A DNA stretch of 64,000 nucleotides, from the NCBI RefSeq assembly GCF_001541315.1, contig NZ_LMVK01000004.1, positions 62,001-126,000 of the forward strand, given 5' to 3'. The position numbers were made by a program, and so were the translations under genes. Of the stretch, positions 1 to 8,007 are shown in pieces. The notes beneath the pieces were generated by a model. That model saw only the letters and a list, made by a program, of their open reading frames with translations, was not told the DNA's origin and searched no databases. Within the stretch, counting starts at the first letter, position 1. Each line of letters opens with the position of its first letter. The stretch comes from Agrobacterium tumefaciens str. B6. GTDB lineage: Bacteria; Pseudomonadota; Alphaproteobacteria; Rhizobiales; Rhizobiaceae.

Positions 1-81
1 TGGAACGCCTGCAGCCAAGAACTTGACGGCATTCGCCGCGCATGGCGCGCAAAATCTATCCGAGAAGAGGACTGGAAATGA
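1..81 (+). CDS. C-terminal fragment of an upstream phage-element gene
   Basis: The frame is open from the first base and gives 26 residues ending ...REEDWK before a TGA at 79-81. The stop overlaps the ATG of the following RecT gene as ATGA, the same coupling seen through the rest of this operon, so this is most likely the tail of a real upstream gene. In many recT-containing phages the preceding gene is a YqaJ/RecE-type exonuclease, but too little is visible here to assign a function. Confidence 0.6.
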   Translation, partial: WNACSQELDGIRRAWRAKSIREEDWK

Positions 82-1184
82 ACCAGCTTGCAACCAACAC
101 AGAACGTTTGCCGATGGATCAGGTCGGCATGTCCACCGGATCGAATGGCGCCAAGATCGCTCCCCAGAACCTGGGTGAAGTCGTGAAGTTTGCGGAGGTC
201 ATGTGCCGTGCCGATATCGCCTTGCCGAAGCATCTGCGCGGCAATGCCGGGGCTTGCATGGCCGTTTCGCTTCAAGCTCTTGACTGGCAAATGAACCCGT
301 TTGCAGTGGCTTCGAAGTCCTATTCAGTCAACGGCACGATCGCTTACGAAGCCCAGCTCATCATCGCTGTGATCAATACCCGCTCCGGGATCGAAGGCCG
401 TCTCGAATACTCATTCGAAGGCGAAGGTGGCGATAGGGTCTGCATCGCATCCGGCAAGCTTGACGGCAAAGTATTGGAAGTCCGCTCGCCAAAGTTCAAG
501 GACATTACTCCGAAGAACTCCCCTCTCTGGAAATCCGACCCGGATCAGCAGCACTGCTATTATACAGGCCGCTCGTGGGGCCGACGCCATACACCTGAAG
601 TCATCCTTGGCGTCTATGACCGTGACGAAGTGGAAGAGTTCCGAGGCCCTGACAACGCCCGCGACGTGACGCCGAAAGCATCGCTATCCGCACGTCTCGC
701 ACAGTCAAACAGCGCCACACAGCAAGCCAATGACGAGCGCGAAGGGTTCACCGCATCACCTGCCGCTGATGAGCGCTCTGACGCTCTCACGGGCGAGATA
801 CTGCCCAACACCAATTCCGACGATGAAACCCCTGCCTCGTCGTCGGATAACGCTGGCAATACGCCAGTAGATGAGGCCGGAGCGGAATCCCCCTCCGACG
901 CTCCGGCCTCTACCGATCCAGAGCGCGATATCCTGATCCGGTTTGCCGCTGAAATGCTGCCGATGGCAGCAACGGCAAAGACCGAGGTCTGGAAGGACGT
1001 CGAGAAGGGCTGGTCCGAGGGCGAGATGAAAACTCTGTCCGAAGCCGGAAAGGCCAAGGCGAAGTCCATCAGCCAGTCGATCCGGGCGATTGCGCTCGGT
1101 AATGTCAGCTTGGAGTCGGCCGCCGAGTTCCACGCCGAGGTTCTGGACTGGAAGGCTTCTGATCTGGGAGGCGTCGATGGCTGA
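78..1184 (+). CDS. RecT-family single-strand annealing protein
   Basis: Predicted 368-residue phage recombinase that would anneal complementary single strands during phage recombination and replication. The N-terminal ~200 residues show the RecT pattern: an early block with MSLQALDWQMNPF-like spacing (seen as AVSLQALDWQMNPFAVA), followed by a YEAQL block and a conserved W/Y-rich segment before VILGVYDRDEVEE. Residues ~205-290 are acidic and rich in Ser, Ala and Pro, probably a flexible linker, followed by a helical C-terminal part. The start at 78 is preferred to an upstream ATG at 42 because AGAAGAGG lies 7 bases before it and because of the ATGA overlap with the preceding frame. The family call rests on recognised sequence pattern, not a search. 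Confidence 0.85.
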   Translation: MNQLATNTERLPMDQVGMSTGSNGAKIAPQNLGEVVKFAEVMCRADIALPKHLRGNAGACMAVSLQALDWQMNPFAVASKSYSVNGTIAYEAQLIIAVINTRSGIEGRLEYSFEGEGGDRVCIASGKLDGKVLEVRSPKFKDITPKNSPLWKSDPDQQHCYYTGRSWGRRHTPEVILGVYDRDEVEEFRGPDNARDVTPKASLSARLAQSNSATQQANDEREGFTASPAADERSDALTGEILPNTNSDDETPASSSDNAGNTPVDEAGAESPSDAPASTDPERDILIRFAAEMLPMAATAKTEVWKDVEKGWSEGEMKTLSEAGKAKAKSISQSIRAIALGNVSLESAAEFHAEVLDWKASDLGGVDG

Positions 1185-1575
1185 CCTGACGAAGTACGCA
1201 GATCTCATTGAGCGGCTTGAAAAGGTAACGGGGCCAGATCGTGGAATTGATCGCGATATAGCAGAGCATATCGTTGGGACGAAATATCGTTCGACGCAGC
1301 GAGGGCGCGAATGGCTTGAAGACAGCCATGGCGGCGTGGAGACATGGACGCGCTATCCCGTGCCGTATACCGCTTCCATAGACGCAGCCATCGCTCTCAT
1401 CGAGAAGATTCTACCCGGTTCGGAGCTTGAGATAACTAATCTCTATGGGGTCGCACGCGTCACGCTCCACGATGTGGAAAACTCTTTCCACGGCTCGGAC
1501 CCTTGCAACAGGATCAATACAGCTTTGCTGATCGCACTTTTCCGCACCCTTGAGGCGAAGGCAGGTGCAGCATGA
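1177..1575 (+). CDS. phage protein, ABA-sandwich-like domain
   Basis: 132 residues, starting with MADLTKYADLIERLEK. It has the layout common to small phage proteins with the ABA sandwich domain: an N-terminal helix with a G-x-D-R motif, then a VPYTASIDAAIALIEK-type block, and a C-terminal helix ALLIALFRTLEAK typical of this group. The role in phage biology is unknown. The ATG overlaps the end of the recT gene by 8 bases, so translation is probably coupled. An in-frame ATG at 1090 lies inside recT and is unlikely to be used. Confidence 0.75.
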   Translation: MADLTKYADLIERLEKVTGPDRGIDRDIAEHIVGTKYRSTQRGREWLEDSHGGVETWTRYPVPYTASIDAAIALIEKILPGSELEITNLYGVARVTLHDVENSFHGSDPCNRINTALLIALFRTLEAKAGAA

Positions 1576-1775
1576 ACCGCTTAATCCGCCGCGCCATCCA
1601 CCACTGGCTCGCTTGGAAGTCGAGACAGAAGCTTGCTCGGGAATACAACTGGCAAACCGAGATCGACGCCGAGATCCGACAGGCAAAGCAATCCCGCAGC
1701 AAGACTGGACGTGTCCGCGATCTGGAACGCCGCAAGCGGGACATGATGACACGCGCGCTGGGAGGGCAGAGGTGA
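1572..1775 (+). CDS. small basic hypothetical protein
   Basis: 67 residues, strongly basic (many Arg and Lys) and predicted mostly helical, with a C-terminal RRKRDMMTRALG segment. No family is recognised. The ATG overlaps the preceding stop as ATGA (1572-1575), and its own stop (1773-1775) abuts the next start, which supports a real member of the coupled operon. It may be a nucleic-acid-binding accessory protein of the element, but only its charge suggests this. Confidence 0.6.
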   Translation: MNRLIRRAIHHWLAWKSRQKLAREYNWQTEIDAEIRQAKQSRSKTGRVRDLERRKRDMMTRALGGQR

Positions 1776-1951
1776 TGATCACTGCTATTTCAGTCGCCCT
1801 GTATGCCGTTTCTCTCTGCTTCGCTGCGATGTTTGGCACGATGGCCGAAATGGATAAGCGCGGCCAAGTCAGCAAGTTTCACGGCAGGTTTGTCGCCAGC
1901 TTAACGGCAATCTTTTTCGTGATGGCTGTTGCCTTGCAGGTGGCGTCATGA
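1775..1951 (+). CDS. small two-helix membrane protein
   Basis: 58 residues with two hydrophobic stretches (about residues 3-22 and 41-57) joined by a short polar loop (MAEMDKRGQVSKFHG), so a hairpin inner-membrane protein is likely. The start at 1775, or the adjacent GTG at 1772, is preceded by GGAGGG at 1761-1766. The stop overlaps the next gene as ATGA at 1948. No function is recognised. In temperate phages small two-helix proteins at such positions can be superinfection-exclusion or holin-like, but the early-gene context does not favour a holin. Confidence 0.55.
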   Translation: MITAISVALYAVSLCFAAMFGTMAEMDKRGQVSKFHGRFVASLTAIFFVMAVALQVAS

Positions 1952-2343
1952 GCCGTACCGAGTTCACCCGCAAGACCAAGCAGGAAGCATTGCAGCGTTC
2001 CGGCATTCGCTGTGAGGCCGCAGGAACCCGCTACGGCTTCGAGGAAGGCCAGCGTTGCAATTGCAGCCTATCCCTCGGCGTCCAGTACGATCACGCTGTG
2101 CCGGATGCTCTGGGCGGAGATAACAGCCTGGAAAACTGCCTTGCGATTTGCGTCCAGTGTCACAAGTTTAAAACCCGCAACGACGTGAAGCAGATCGCGA
2201 AGTCGAACCGACAGCGCGACAAGGCGTCTGGTGTCATCCGGCCGGCGGCCAAGATCAAATCGCCCGGCTTCCCCAAATCCGAAAAGCCCAAGAAGGCCGT
2301 CGTCTACCGGCCCGTCACGTTCTATCGCGAGGATACGCCATGA
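1948..2343 (+). CDS. HNH endonuclease
   Basis: 131 residues with a single HNH nuclease fold. Cysteines at 22, 37 and 39 and the C-x-x-C-H at 68-72 form the zinc-ribbon-like scaffold. D48-H49 starts the catalytic beta-beta-alpha motif, N63 is the middle Asn, and H72 the final metal-binding His. The last 50 residues are Lys/Pro-rich and probably bind DNA. HNH proteins of this size are common in phages as packaging-associated or free-standing nucleases; its place among replication and recombination genes suggests an accessory nuclease. The ATG overlaps the preceding stop as ATGA. Confidence 0.85.
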   Translation: MSRTEFTRKTKQEALQRSGIRCEAAGTRYGFEEGQRCNCSLSLGVQYDHAVPDALGGDNSLENCLAICVQCHKFKTRNDVKQIAKSNRQRDKASGVIRPAAKIKSPGFPKSEKPKKAVVYRPVTFYREDTP

Positions 2344-2531
2344 CCACCAGATATTGCCGGCGATGCGACTGACAAACGGATCACTCGAAAATCCGCGTCA
2401 ATGTGCTGGGCGAAACCGGGGAAGGCATCATCTCTAGGGTTTTCTGGGGCGTTATGAGCTTAGGCGCCAACGAGGCGCTAGCTGATCGATACCTCGAATG
2501 CAACGAATGTGGCGCGAGGAGAAAGCCATGA
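2340..2531 (+). pseudogene. zinc-ribbon protein frame with in-frame TGA at codon 11
   Basis: Starting at the ATG at 2340, which overlaps the HNH stop as ATGA, the frame reads MTTRYCRRCD, then TGA (2370-2372), then stays open for 52 codons (QTDHSKIRV...LECNECGARRKP) until a TGA at 2529-2531. That final stop overlaps the next ATG, again as ATGA. The whole frame has a C-x-x-C near each end, as in a small zinc ribbon. The two flanking overlaps show that the 63-codon frame is the ancestral gene. The most economical explanation is a CGA (Arg) to TGA nonsense mutation, leaving a 10-residue product. Readthrough cannot be excluded. Confidence 0.7.
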
Positions 2532-3031
2532 CCGCATTGGAAGAGATCAAGAAGGCGATTGAAGAAATAGGTCCGCTGAAGGTGGAGTTTACACCGGACG
2601 GCGACGAGTACAATTCGATCATCGCGCCAGTCAACGACGATTACGACGGTACGTTCTTCACCGTCATTGGATGCGGCGACAAGCAGGACAAGCTTGGCGG
2701 CTATATGGCCTTGGCCGTCAACAAGCTGCCGGAACTCCTTTCCACCCTCGAAAGCTTGCAGCGCGAGAACGAGGAACTGAGGCAGGACCGGGACCGCACG
2801 GCACGCAACCGCGACATGTACCGGGGCCAAGTCGAACGACAGTCAGCCCAGATCACAATGTTTAGGGAAGAGGAAACTCGCCTGCGCGAAACACTCTTCA
2901 AATGCGGCAGCTTCATCGCTGATCGATACCAAGAAGGCGATACTGAGTATCAGGTCGTTCTTCTCGTCAACGATGCGATTTGCAGGACTCCCGCCCTCGC
3001 CAGCACAGGAGGCGAACACCATGCAGAGTGA
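2528..3031 (+). CDS. phage-element hypothetical protein with coiled coil
   Basis: 167 residues. An acidic N-terminal part (residues 1-75, ending IGCGDKQDKLGGYMALAVNKLPELL) is followed by a coiled coil (about 76-130, LQRENEELRQDRDRTARNRD) and a short C-terminal domain. The start at 2528 has GAGGAGAAAG just upstream and overlaps the preceding frame, so it is preferred to the ATG at 2498. No family is recognised. Proteins of this build, a small domain plus coiled coil, recur in early operons of alphaproteobacterial phages, with unknown roles. Confidence 0.65.
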   Translation: MTALEEIKKAIEEIGPLKVEFTPDGDEYNSIIAPVNDDYDGTFFTVIGCGDKQDKLGGYMALAVNKLPELLSTLESLQRENEELRQDRDRTARNRDMYRGQVERQSAQITMFREEETRLRETLFKCGSFIADRYQEGDTEYQVVLLVNDAICRTPALASTGGEHHAE

Positions 3032-3602
3032 AGAACCGGTCATCATCCAGAGTTTAGAAGATCATTTGGCGGAATATGGGCACACGACTGTTGGCCAAGA
3101 TATTGCCGCCGCGATTTTGGTTATACGCGACCTGCACCAGAAAGCCGCCCTGTCCGCTGCGGAGCCTCCTGTTGCATATCGCCACACGCTTCATATGGAA
3201 CTCGGGCAGACAGATGTTGAGGTTAACACCAGCGCAAAACATCCTTTTGGGCGTCCCGGTGCAGATTATTCGCCGGAGTACCGGATCACTACCGAACCGC
3301 TCTACGCCGCCCTCTCCGCACAGGTGCAGGACATGGCGTCTGGTGTAATGGCCTCAATAGCGGAAGAGCGGAAAAGGCAGATCGCGAAGGGCTATGACGC
3401 TTCCCATGACGATGCACACAACACCTATGAGATTATTGATTCATCGTGGGGAGCAGCGGCACGCATCAGCGTCGCCAGAAGTTTCCGCGATCAGCATAAC
3501 ATATCCGGTTATAAAGCCGCGTTGATCCAAGCCGCTGCTCAAATCGTCGCGGAGATTGAACGCCTAGACCGCGCCGCAGCGCCCGCAAAGCAGGAGGGCT
3601 GA
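3021..3602 (+). CDS. phage-element hypothetical protein
   Basis: 193 residues. The C-terminal half holds the pattern I-x-E-E-R-x-R-Q-I-x-K-G-Y-D-x-x-H-D-D (about residues 110-135), followed by an Ala-rich region with A-A-x-I-V-A-E-I-E-R-L. This recurs in phage proteins from many bacteria and has no established function; a pair of acidic and His residues there could bind metal. The ATG at 3021 has AGGAGGCG seven bases upstream and overlaps the preceding gene by 11 bases. Residues 1-100 show no recognisable domain. Confidence 0.65.
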   Translation: MQSEEPVIIQSLEDHLAEYGHTTVGQDIAAAILVIRDLHQKAALSAAEPPVAYRHTLHMELGQTDVEVNTSAKHPFGRPGADYSPEYRITTEPLYAALSAQVQDMASGVMASIAEERKRQIAKGYDASHDDAHNTYEIIDSSWGAAARISVARSFRDQHNISGYKAALIQAAAQIVAEIERLDRAAAPAKQEG

Positions 3603-3605
3603 GAC

Positions 3606-3989
3606 GTGACACGAAGCTGGAAAAGCCAGGTTGCCGACGAGGTTAGAGCCACATCCATGATGAAACCGAAGTGGCCAGACGATGCCATGGCGCATATTGC
3701 ATCGCTGCAAGAGGATAACGACCGCCTCCGCCAACTCCTATCCGAAGCAGAGAAACGCGAGACGGAGGCAAGGGACCGCGAGGCTGAACTTGTCGGGATG
3801 ATCGCGGCGGCCGATGAAAGCCGTCGGCTTCAAATTAGACGTGCAGATGCGGCGAGGAACGCGGCGTTGGACGATGCGGCGAATATCGTCGCCGCCGTAT
3901 CTCACGAATGGCTGCACAACAGCATGAGGCGCTACAGGTTTGAGAGCGTTGCCGCCTCTATTCGATCCATGAAATCGGAGGATAGCTGA
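3606..3989 (+). CDS. coiled-coil hypothetical protein
   Basis: 127 residues from a GTG start, preceded by AGGAGGG at 3593-3599. Residues 25-95 are almost continuously helical with heptad character (SLQEDNDRLRQLLSEAEKRE), followed by a short C-terminal block VSHEWLHNSMRRYRFESVAASIR. This resembles small phage proteins that carry one coiled coil and an IRS/IRALK-type end. No function is known. The stop and the next start overlap as TGATG. Confidence 0.6.
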   Translation: MTRSWKSQVADEVRATSMMKPKWPDDAMAHIASLQEDNDRLRQLLSEAEKRETEARDREAELVGMIAAADESRRLQIRRADAARNAALDDAANIVAAVSHEWLHNSMRRYRFESVAASIRSMKSEDS

Positions 3990-4348
3990 TGGATTGCGAT
4001 ACCTGCCGAGAGCTTCTTGCCGAAGGATTGGACCTGTGCGTCCGCGCCCGACAGATGGACGCTATGGACCGCAGAGAGGCTGCGCTGAAAGCCTCCAAGG
4101 TTCCCGAAGAGTGGCTGGAGAGCGGAAAATTCGATGAATATGTGGAGCGCCACAACATCGACCGACCGCATGCTCCCATCGCCACGAGAAGCGGAACCGT
4201 TCGCCTTTGGGTCGAGGAGCAATATCAAACTGACCTTGCCGAATGGGAAAAGAAATCGCGCCACCATCTCATGCAGGGATGCCGAGCGGCGCTTGAAAGG
4301 AGCGAGGGATCGCCCAGACCTGTGGATATGGAGGACGAAAATGTCTGA
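3989..4348 (+). CDS. hypothetical protein of the integrated element
   Basis: 119 residues, hydrophilic and largely helical. It has three cysteines near the N-terminus (C4, C7, C18), of which C4 and C7 form a C-x-x-C pair in MDCDTCRELL. No family is recognised. The start overlaps the previous stop and the end overlaps the HTH gene that follows (start 4341), so it belongs to the same transcript. The paired cysteines could bind a metal, but there is no second pair. Confidence 0.6.
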   Translation: MDCDTCRELLAEGLDLCVRARQMDAMDRREAALKASKVPEEWLESGKFDEYVERHNIDRPHAPIATRSGTVRLWVEEQYQTDLAEWEKKSRHHLMQGCRAALERSEGSPRPVDMEDENV

Positions 4349-4775
4349 AGACTTCCGTAGAGCAGCACTTGAACAGATGATTGCCCACGACCAAGCGCTT
4401 GAGACGTTCCCGTTTCTGAGCGCCCAAATCTTGAACAGATGGAGACGCGACGGCAAAGTCCGCTTCTTCAAAGGAAAAGAGGGCAAGATCATCTATCCTC
4501 GTGAGGATCTGAATGACGCGCTCAATAAGGAATTGTCATGCGGAGAGACAGAGGACCTAAGGGCCTGTGGGAATACAAGGACCAGTGGATCGGCACCGAG
4601 CCCGGAAGAAACGGCTTCTACCGATACTGGTACGATGACGGAAGCAGACGCGTTAAGAGAAAAGCTTTGGCTGCGCTCGATCTCGAGTCCGCAAAAGAAG
4701 AACTCATTGCCCTCCTCGGCGCCCCGCTCCCGTCGAGCCGAGACCCAAGAGAGGTCTTCCTCTTCGATGTCCTGA
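4341..4775 (+). CDS. helix-turn-helix (excisionase-like) protein overlapping the integrase gene
   Basis: 144 residues. The first ~65 form a compact MerR/excisionase-like DNA-binding module: FPFLSAQILNRWRRDGKVRF, then a wing-like FKGKEGKIIYPREDL. A protein of this kind directly before a tyrosine integrase is typically the recombination directionality factor. Start 4341 follows GGAGG at 4330-4334. The frame does not stop near the integrase start (4538) but runs 238 bases into it. The extra residues are low-complexity (Ser, Arg, Thr), as expected of an out-of-frame reading. The natural stop may have been lost, or the domain simply carries a junk tail. Confidence 0.6.
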   Translation: MSEDFRRAALEQMIAHDQALETFPFLSAQILNRWRRDGKVRFFKGKEGKIIYPREDLNDALNKELSCGETEDLRACGNTRTSGSAPSPEETASTDTGTMTEADALREKLWLRSISSPQKKNSLPSSAPRSRRAETQERSSSSMS

Positions 4776-5794
4776 AGCACTATCAGGACAACTACGCAGA
4801 GCCAAAAGGATATAAACAGATGGCGGCGGTCAGGCGGGCTTCAGCGCTCGTCTACGCCGCCTTCCGTTCGTTTATGGGCCCGCCCAAGGTAGCTGACCTC
4901 ACACGCCTTAACCAGCGCCGAATATGGGCTCACATGGCCTCGGATGGAGGCTTGAGCGCGAAATCCATCATGACCTACATGATATCGGTTCGCGCCGCCG
5001 TGAACTATGCCGCCGTCCCGCAACTGATCAATATTGCCGGCGAAGAGGTCGAGATGCAAATGCTCGAAGCGCCAATCGCCATATTTTGCAATCAGGAGGA
5101 AATTGCGGAGCATATTGGCGGTGAGGTGTCCAAGCCTCGCGAATACATCCCGACATACCCCGATCTTGGTAAATGGATTGACGCGATCGAGGAGGAGGAC
5201 GACTTCCGATTCGTGATGATCATGCTCAACACCTGCGCGCGAAACGAAGCCATCTTTGATCTCGATATCTCCAAGCAGGCCAATTTCGAGTTTGGCACAC
5301 TGGATTTGAACCCGGTCGGGAGGCGCCAGACGAAGAAGCGCCGGCCGGTCATACGGATGACGACAAACCTGCAGGCGTGGTTTCAGCATTGGGGAGATGA
5401 TAAGCCGATCCGGCAATACCAGGACACGGTAGAAAAGCGCCTGAACAAGTTGGGTAAGCCGGAGATTGGTGAGGACGGCGAAGTCGTGAGCGTCGGGCTG
5501 GGGATGCCAGAGATGACTTGCTACACGCTGCGGCACTTCATGGCGACGAACATGCGCCGTGCGTCATTCCCTGTCTCCAAGGAGCAGCGGTCCAAATGGC
5601 TGGGGCATTCTGTTGGGGAAGGTTCAAAGACAACCGACTGGTACGAAAAATTCGACCCGGATTATCTTGAGGAGCCGATGCGGGCGACAGAGGAAATCAT
5701 CGCCAAGCTCCAGAAGCACACGAAGCGAAAACTGTTCGCTCCGAAGACAAAAGCTTCTGGGAAAGTGCGGGTGATAGATGGCGGAAAGGCTTGA
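4538..5794 (+). CDS. tyrosine-type site-specific integrase
   Basis: 418-residue phage-type recombinase that would insert and excise the element. The catalytic domain fills the C-terminal half: Arg I is R235 (NTCARNEAIFDL), Arg II with its His is L-R332-H333-F, the third-box His is in LGH357S, and the nucleophile is Y369 (TTDWYEKF). The usual His three residues before Arg II is Tyr here (Y329), a tolerated variant. The N-terminal SAM-like domain covers about residues 70-190. The gene lies between an excisionase-like gene and a tRNA-Pro gene 95 bp downstream, the usual layout for integration into a tRNA 3' end. AAGG at 4527-4530 is a modest ribosome site. Confidence 0.9.
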   Translation: MRRDRGPKGLWEYKDQWIGTEPGRNGFYRYWYDDGSRRVKRKALAALDLESAKEELIALLGAPLPSSRDPREVFLFDVLKHYQDNYAEPKGYKQMAAVRRASALVYAAFRSFMGPPKVADLTRLNQRRIWAHMASDGGLSAKSIMTYMISVRAAVNYAAVPQLINIAGEEVEMQMLEAPIAIFCNQEEIAEHIGGEVSKPREYIPTYPDLGKWIDAIEEEDDFRFVMIMLNTCARNEAIFDLDISKQANFEFGTLDLNPVGRRQTKKRRPVIRMTTNLQAWFQHWGDDKPIRQYQDTVEKRLNKLGKPEIGEDGEVVSVGLGMPEMTCYTLRHFMATNMRRASFPVSKEQRSKWLGHSVGEGSKTTDWYEKFDPDYLEEPMRATEEIIAKLQKHTKRKLFAPKTKASGKVRVIDGGKA

Positions 5795-5888
5795 TGGCCT
5801 ACGCCAACACCCACAACGATCTCACAAATGGATTTTAAAGGTGAAAGACATAAAGCCAAAAGCGACAATGATATCAATCACATGTCGC

Positions 5889-5965
<77 letters not shown>

Positions 5966-6231
5966 CCGAGGCGATGGCTGGGGAATACACGGTTCACCCG
6001 CAGTCCGCAACAGGGAAATTCATCTTTGTTCAACCGCAACCCCGATGGGCAAAACATGACGCCGAAACGGCGGAGTGCGATCGGGCTGCGAGGGGATAAT
6101 CGTCTTGACTCTCACCCGAAGTCAGTCCATTTCAAATTCAACGTTCCTGACACGATTTGGTTATTCTATTCAGGTACGTGATGAATAATTCGGGGTGTTG
6201 TGCCCCACTGTCCAACCGGAGCAGTTTCGAC

Positions 6232-6537
6232 ATGTCTGCGAAGATTTACCGCCCTGCAAAAACCGCCATGCAATCCGGCAAGGCGAAGACCAATGTCTGG
6301 GTTCTGGAATTCGACGCCGAAGTTCCGCGTAAGATCGATCCGATCATGGGCTACACCTCCAGTTCCGACATGAAGCAGCAACTCAAGCTGACATTCGAGA
6401 CGCAGGAACAGGCCGAAGCCTATGCCCAGCGCAAGGGCATCGAATACCGCGTCATCCAGCCGAAGGAAGCGACCCGCAAGGTGGTTTCCTACACCGACAA
6501 TTTCCGTTTCAACCGCACCCAGCCCTGGACGCACTGA
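6232..6537 (+). CDS. ETC complex I subunit (NDUFS4-like) family protein
   Basis: 101 residues matching the small NDUFS4 / 18-kDa accessory subunit family that alphaproteobacteria share with mitochondria. Visible features are the start AKIYRPAKTAMQSGKAKTN, the W-x-L-E-F block, the D-P-I-M-G-Y-T-S-S-x-D-M segment, and the end NFRFNRTQPWTH. It is expected to bind the peripheral arm of NADH:ubiquinone oxidoreductase on the cytoplasmic side and stabilise the N module. The ATG at 6232 is chosen because homologous sequence begins there; upstream in-frame ATGs (6157, 6181) would add non-conserved residues. Confidence 0.9.
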   Translation: MSAKIYRPAKTAMQSGKAKTNVWVLEFDAEVPRKIDPIMGYTSSSDMKQQLKLTFETQEQAEAYAQRKGIEYRVIQPKEATRKVVSYTDNFRFNRTQPWTH

Positions 6538-6580
6538 AACACGACGACTTCAGGCCGGCGCAATCCCTGCCCGGCATGAC

Positions 6581-6657
6581 GGCCCCTTAGCTCAACTGGA
6601 TAGAGCAACTGCCTTCTAAGCAGTAGGTCGCAGGTTCGAGTCCTGCAGGGGTCGCCA
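6581..6657 (+). tRNA. tRNA-Arg(TCT)
   Basis: Cloverleaf on the plus strand. The acceptor GGCCCCT (6581-6587) pairs with AGGGGTC (6647-6653) with one G-T pair. The anticodon loop CTTCTAA has TCT at 6615-6617, the T loop is GTTCGAGTC, and CCA is encoded at 6655-6657. Length 77 nt. It decodes AGA and AGG. A short T run follows. Confidence 0.97.
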
Positions 6658-6788
6658 TTTTTTCTGCAACGTCAGATACGTCCGGATTGTCTCAAGAGCT
6701 CCGAAACTCAGAGTCTGGCACCTCTACACTCATTCGGTTTGCAATCAGTCCCTCATGAGGGGTGGTGGCACTGTCGCGAGGTTGCGGA

Positions 6789-7415
6789 TCAGCTACGCTT
6801 CGCTAACAGATTTGGTGCAGCTGCCGCAACCAGTCCCAATGCGGCGGAAATGAAGCCGATAAAGTCGGATATCTTTTTCAGCTCGCCTTCGAAGCCCATA
6901 CCCTGCAGTAATAGGCTCGTTCCGTAAAATAGGGGCAAGACGAACCCAAAGACAGTTATCAGGAATAGCGCAACTCTCTGCACAGCCAGCGTGGTCGGAC
7001 GTGTTGGTTCCCACCGAAGAAGCAGGATGATGACGGCCAGTGCCGAAACGCTCAAGAAAACGTCGATCACCAACTGGGCGTTCACATTTATCAGGTTATC
7101 ATTGGTCCAGAAATTTATTCCCGAGACTGATACGAGAAGAAAAAACACGATCGAAACCGCGATCGCCTCCGTCTTGCTGGACATGCCTGGGTCAAACACG
7201 AGAGCTCCGCAGACGATGCCTACGGTCATGGACAACGGCAAGAGGAGCATTCTACCCCATTCGCCCGTGTTCGTGTTTTTGGTTACCCCGGATACGGTTG
7301 GGGTGATTGTGTCTAAGAACCACCAGCCGACTCCGACGCCCAACAGGCTAAGCACCATAAACGCGCCAAGACTTACCAAAACTCCCACTGCGATTGCCCA
7401 AACCGCCCGCCCCAT
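6789..7415 (-). CDS. multi-pass membrane protein of unknown function
   Basis: 208 residues with about six hydrophobic segments (near 5-33, 53-72, 82-102, 112-132, 145-165, 183-203) separated by short polar loops. No Pfam-like motif is recognised. The start ATG (7413-7415) is preceded by GGGGGGAG on the minus strand. It stands alone between tRNA-Arg and a small membrane gene, and its composition is less GC-rich than the flanking housekeeping genes, so it could be an accessory insertion next to the tRNA; no att duplication is visible. Confidence 0.7.
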   Translation of the reverse strand: MGRAVWAIAVGVLVSLGAFMVLSLLGVGVGWWFLDTITPTVSGVTKNTNTGEWGRMLLLPLSMTVGIVCGALVFDPGMSSKTEAIAVSIVFFLLVSVSGINFWTNDNLINVNAQLVIDVFLSVSALAVIILLLRWEPTRPTTLAVQRVALFLITVFGFVLPLFYGTSLLLQGMGFEGELKKISDFIGFISAALGLVAAAAPNLLAKRS

Positions 7416-7620
7416 TTTCTCCCCCCGACCATGGCGCTACTGCTATGCTGAACAATACCGTGGAATCGATCAATATTAAATCACCCTGCTGCGCCGCTTT
7501 ATTCTCTCCAATGACGGAAGATAATTGGTGGCATCGATTGTCGCAAAGCGCCCAGATGCAAGAAGCGACTGCGCTTCCGGGCCTGCAGGTTTGCAGCCCA
7601 TGTACTCTCGAAAGACGCGC

Positions 7621-7776
7621 CTACCCCTGCCCAAACAGTGTGAAATACACCCACACCGCCACAAAAAACGCGATGACAGCCGCAATCGTCAAAGCCTTCC
7701 TGGCTTTCGGCCCGAGCGGTTCGCGTGGCTTCTTCGGCGGCACCGGTTTGCGGAACTTCACCACATTGTCGTTCAT
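7621..7776 (-). CDS. small single-pass membrane protein
   Basis: 51 residues, read on the minus strand. The N-terminal half is basic and Pro-rich (VVKFRKPVPPKKPREPLGPK), followed by one transmembrane helix (about 31-47, LTIAAVIAFFVAVWVYF). The pattern of a short basic cytoplasmic tail and a single helix ending near the C-terminus is typical of conserved small proteins annotated only as hypothetical in rhizobia. AGGA lies about 11 bases before the ATG. It was too short for a long-ORF cutoff but has clean coding character. Confidence 0.7.
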   Translation of the reverse strand: MNDNVVKFRKPVPPKKPREPLGPKARKALTIAAVIAFFVAVWVYFTLFGQG

Positions 7777-8007
7777 TTCATCATCGTCCTGAATGTCGCC
7801 GCTGAAAGCTCAGCCGCGTTTATGGCATCGATATTTCCGGATTTATCTCTAGCAGACCAGAACTATCATAAATATTACCAAGTTTTCACTTCACCCTCAG
7901 GGCAAGCTATGTCACTTCCCACAATCAGAGGAATACAACGGCGACAGATGGACGGACAAACCGGAGAGCGGAAACAACCCTCTGTGGTATTTTGAATTTT
8001 GCGGGTG

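Noticed and set aside
6641-7620. Second integrated element at tRNA-Arg, bounded by a repeated tRNA 3' end
   Set aside because: No second copy of the tRNA-Arg 3' end was found in the following kilobase; only a weak CCTGCAGG-like match, and no integrase gene.
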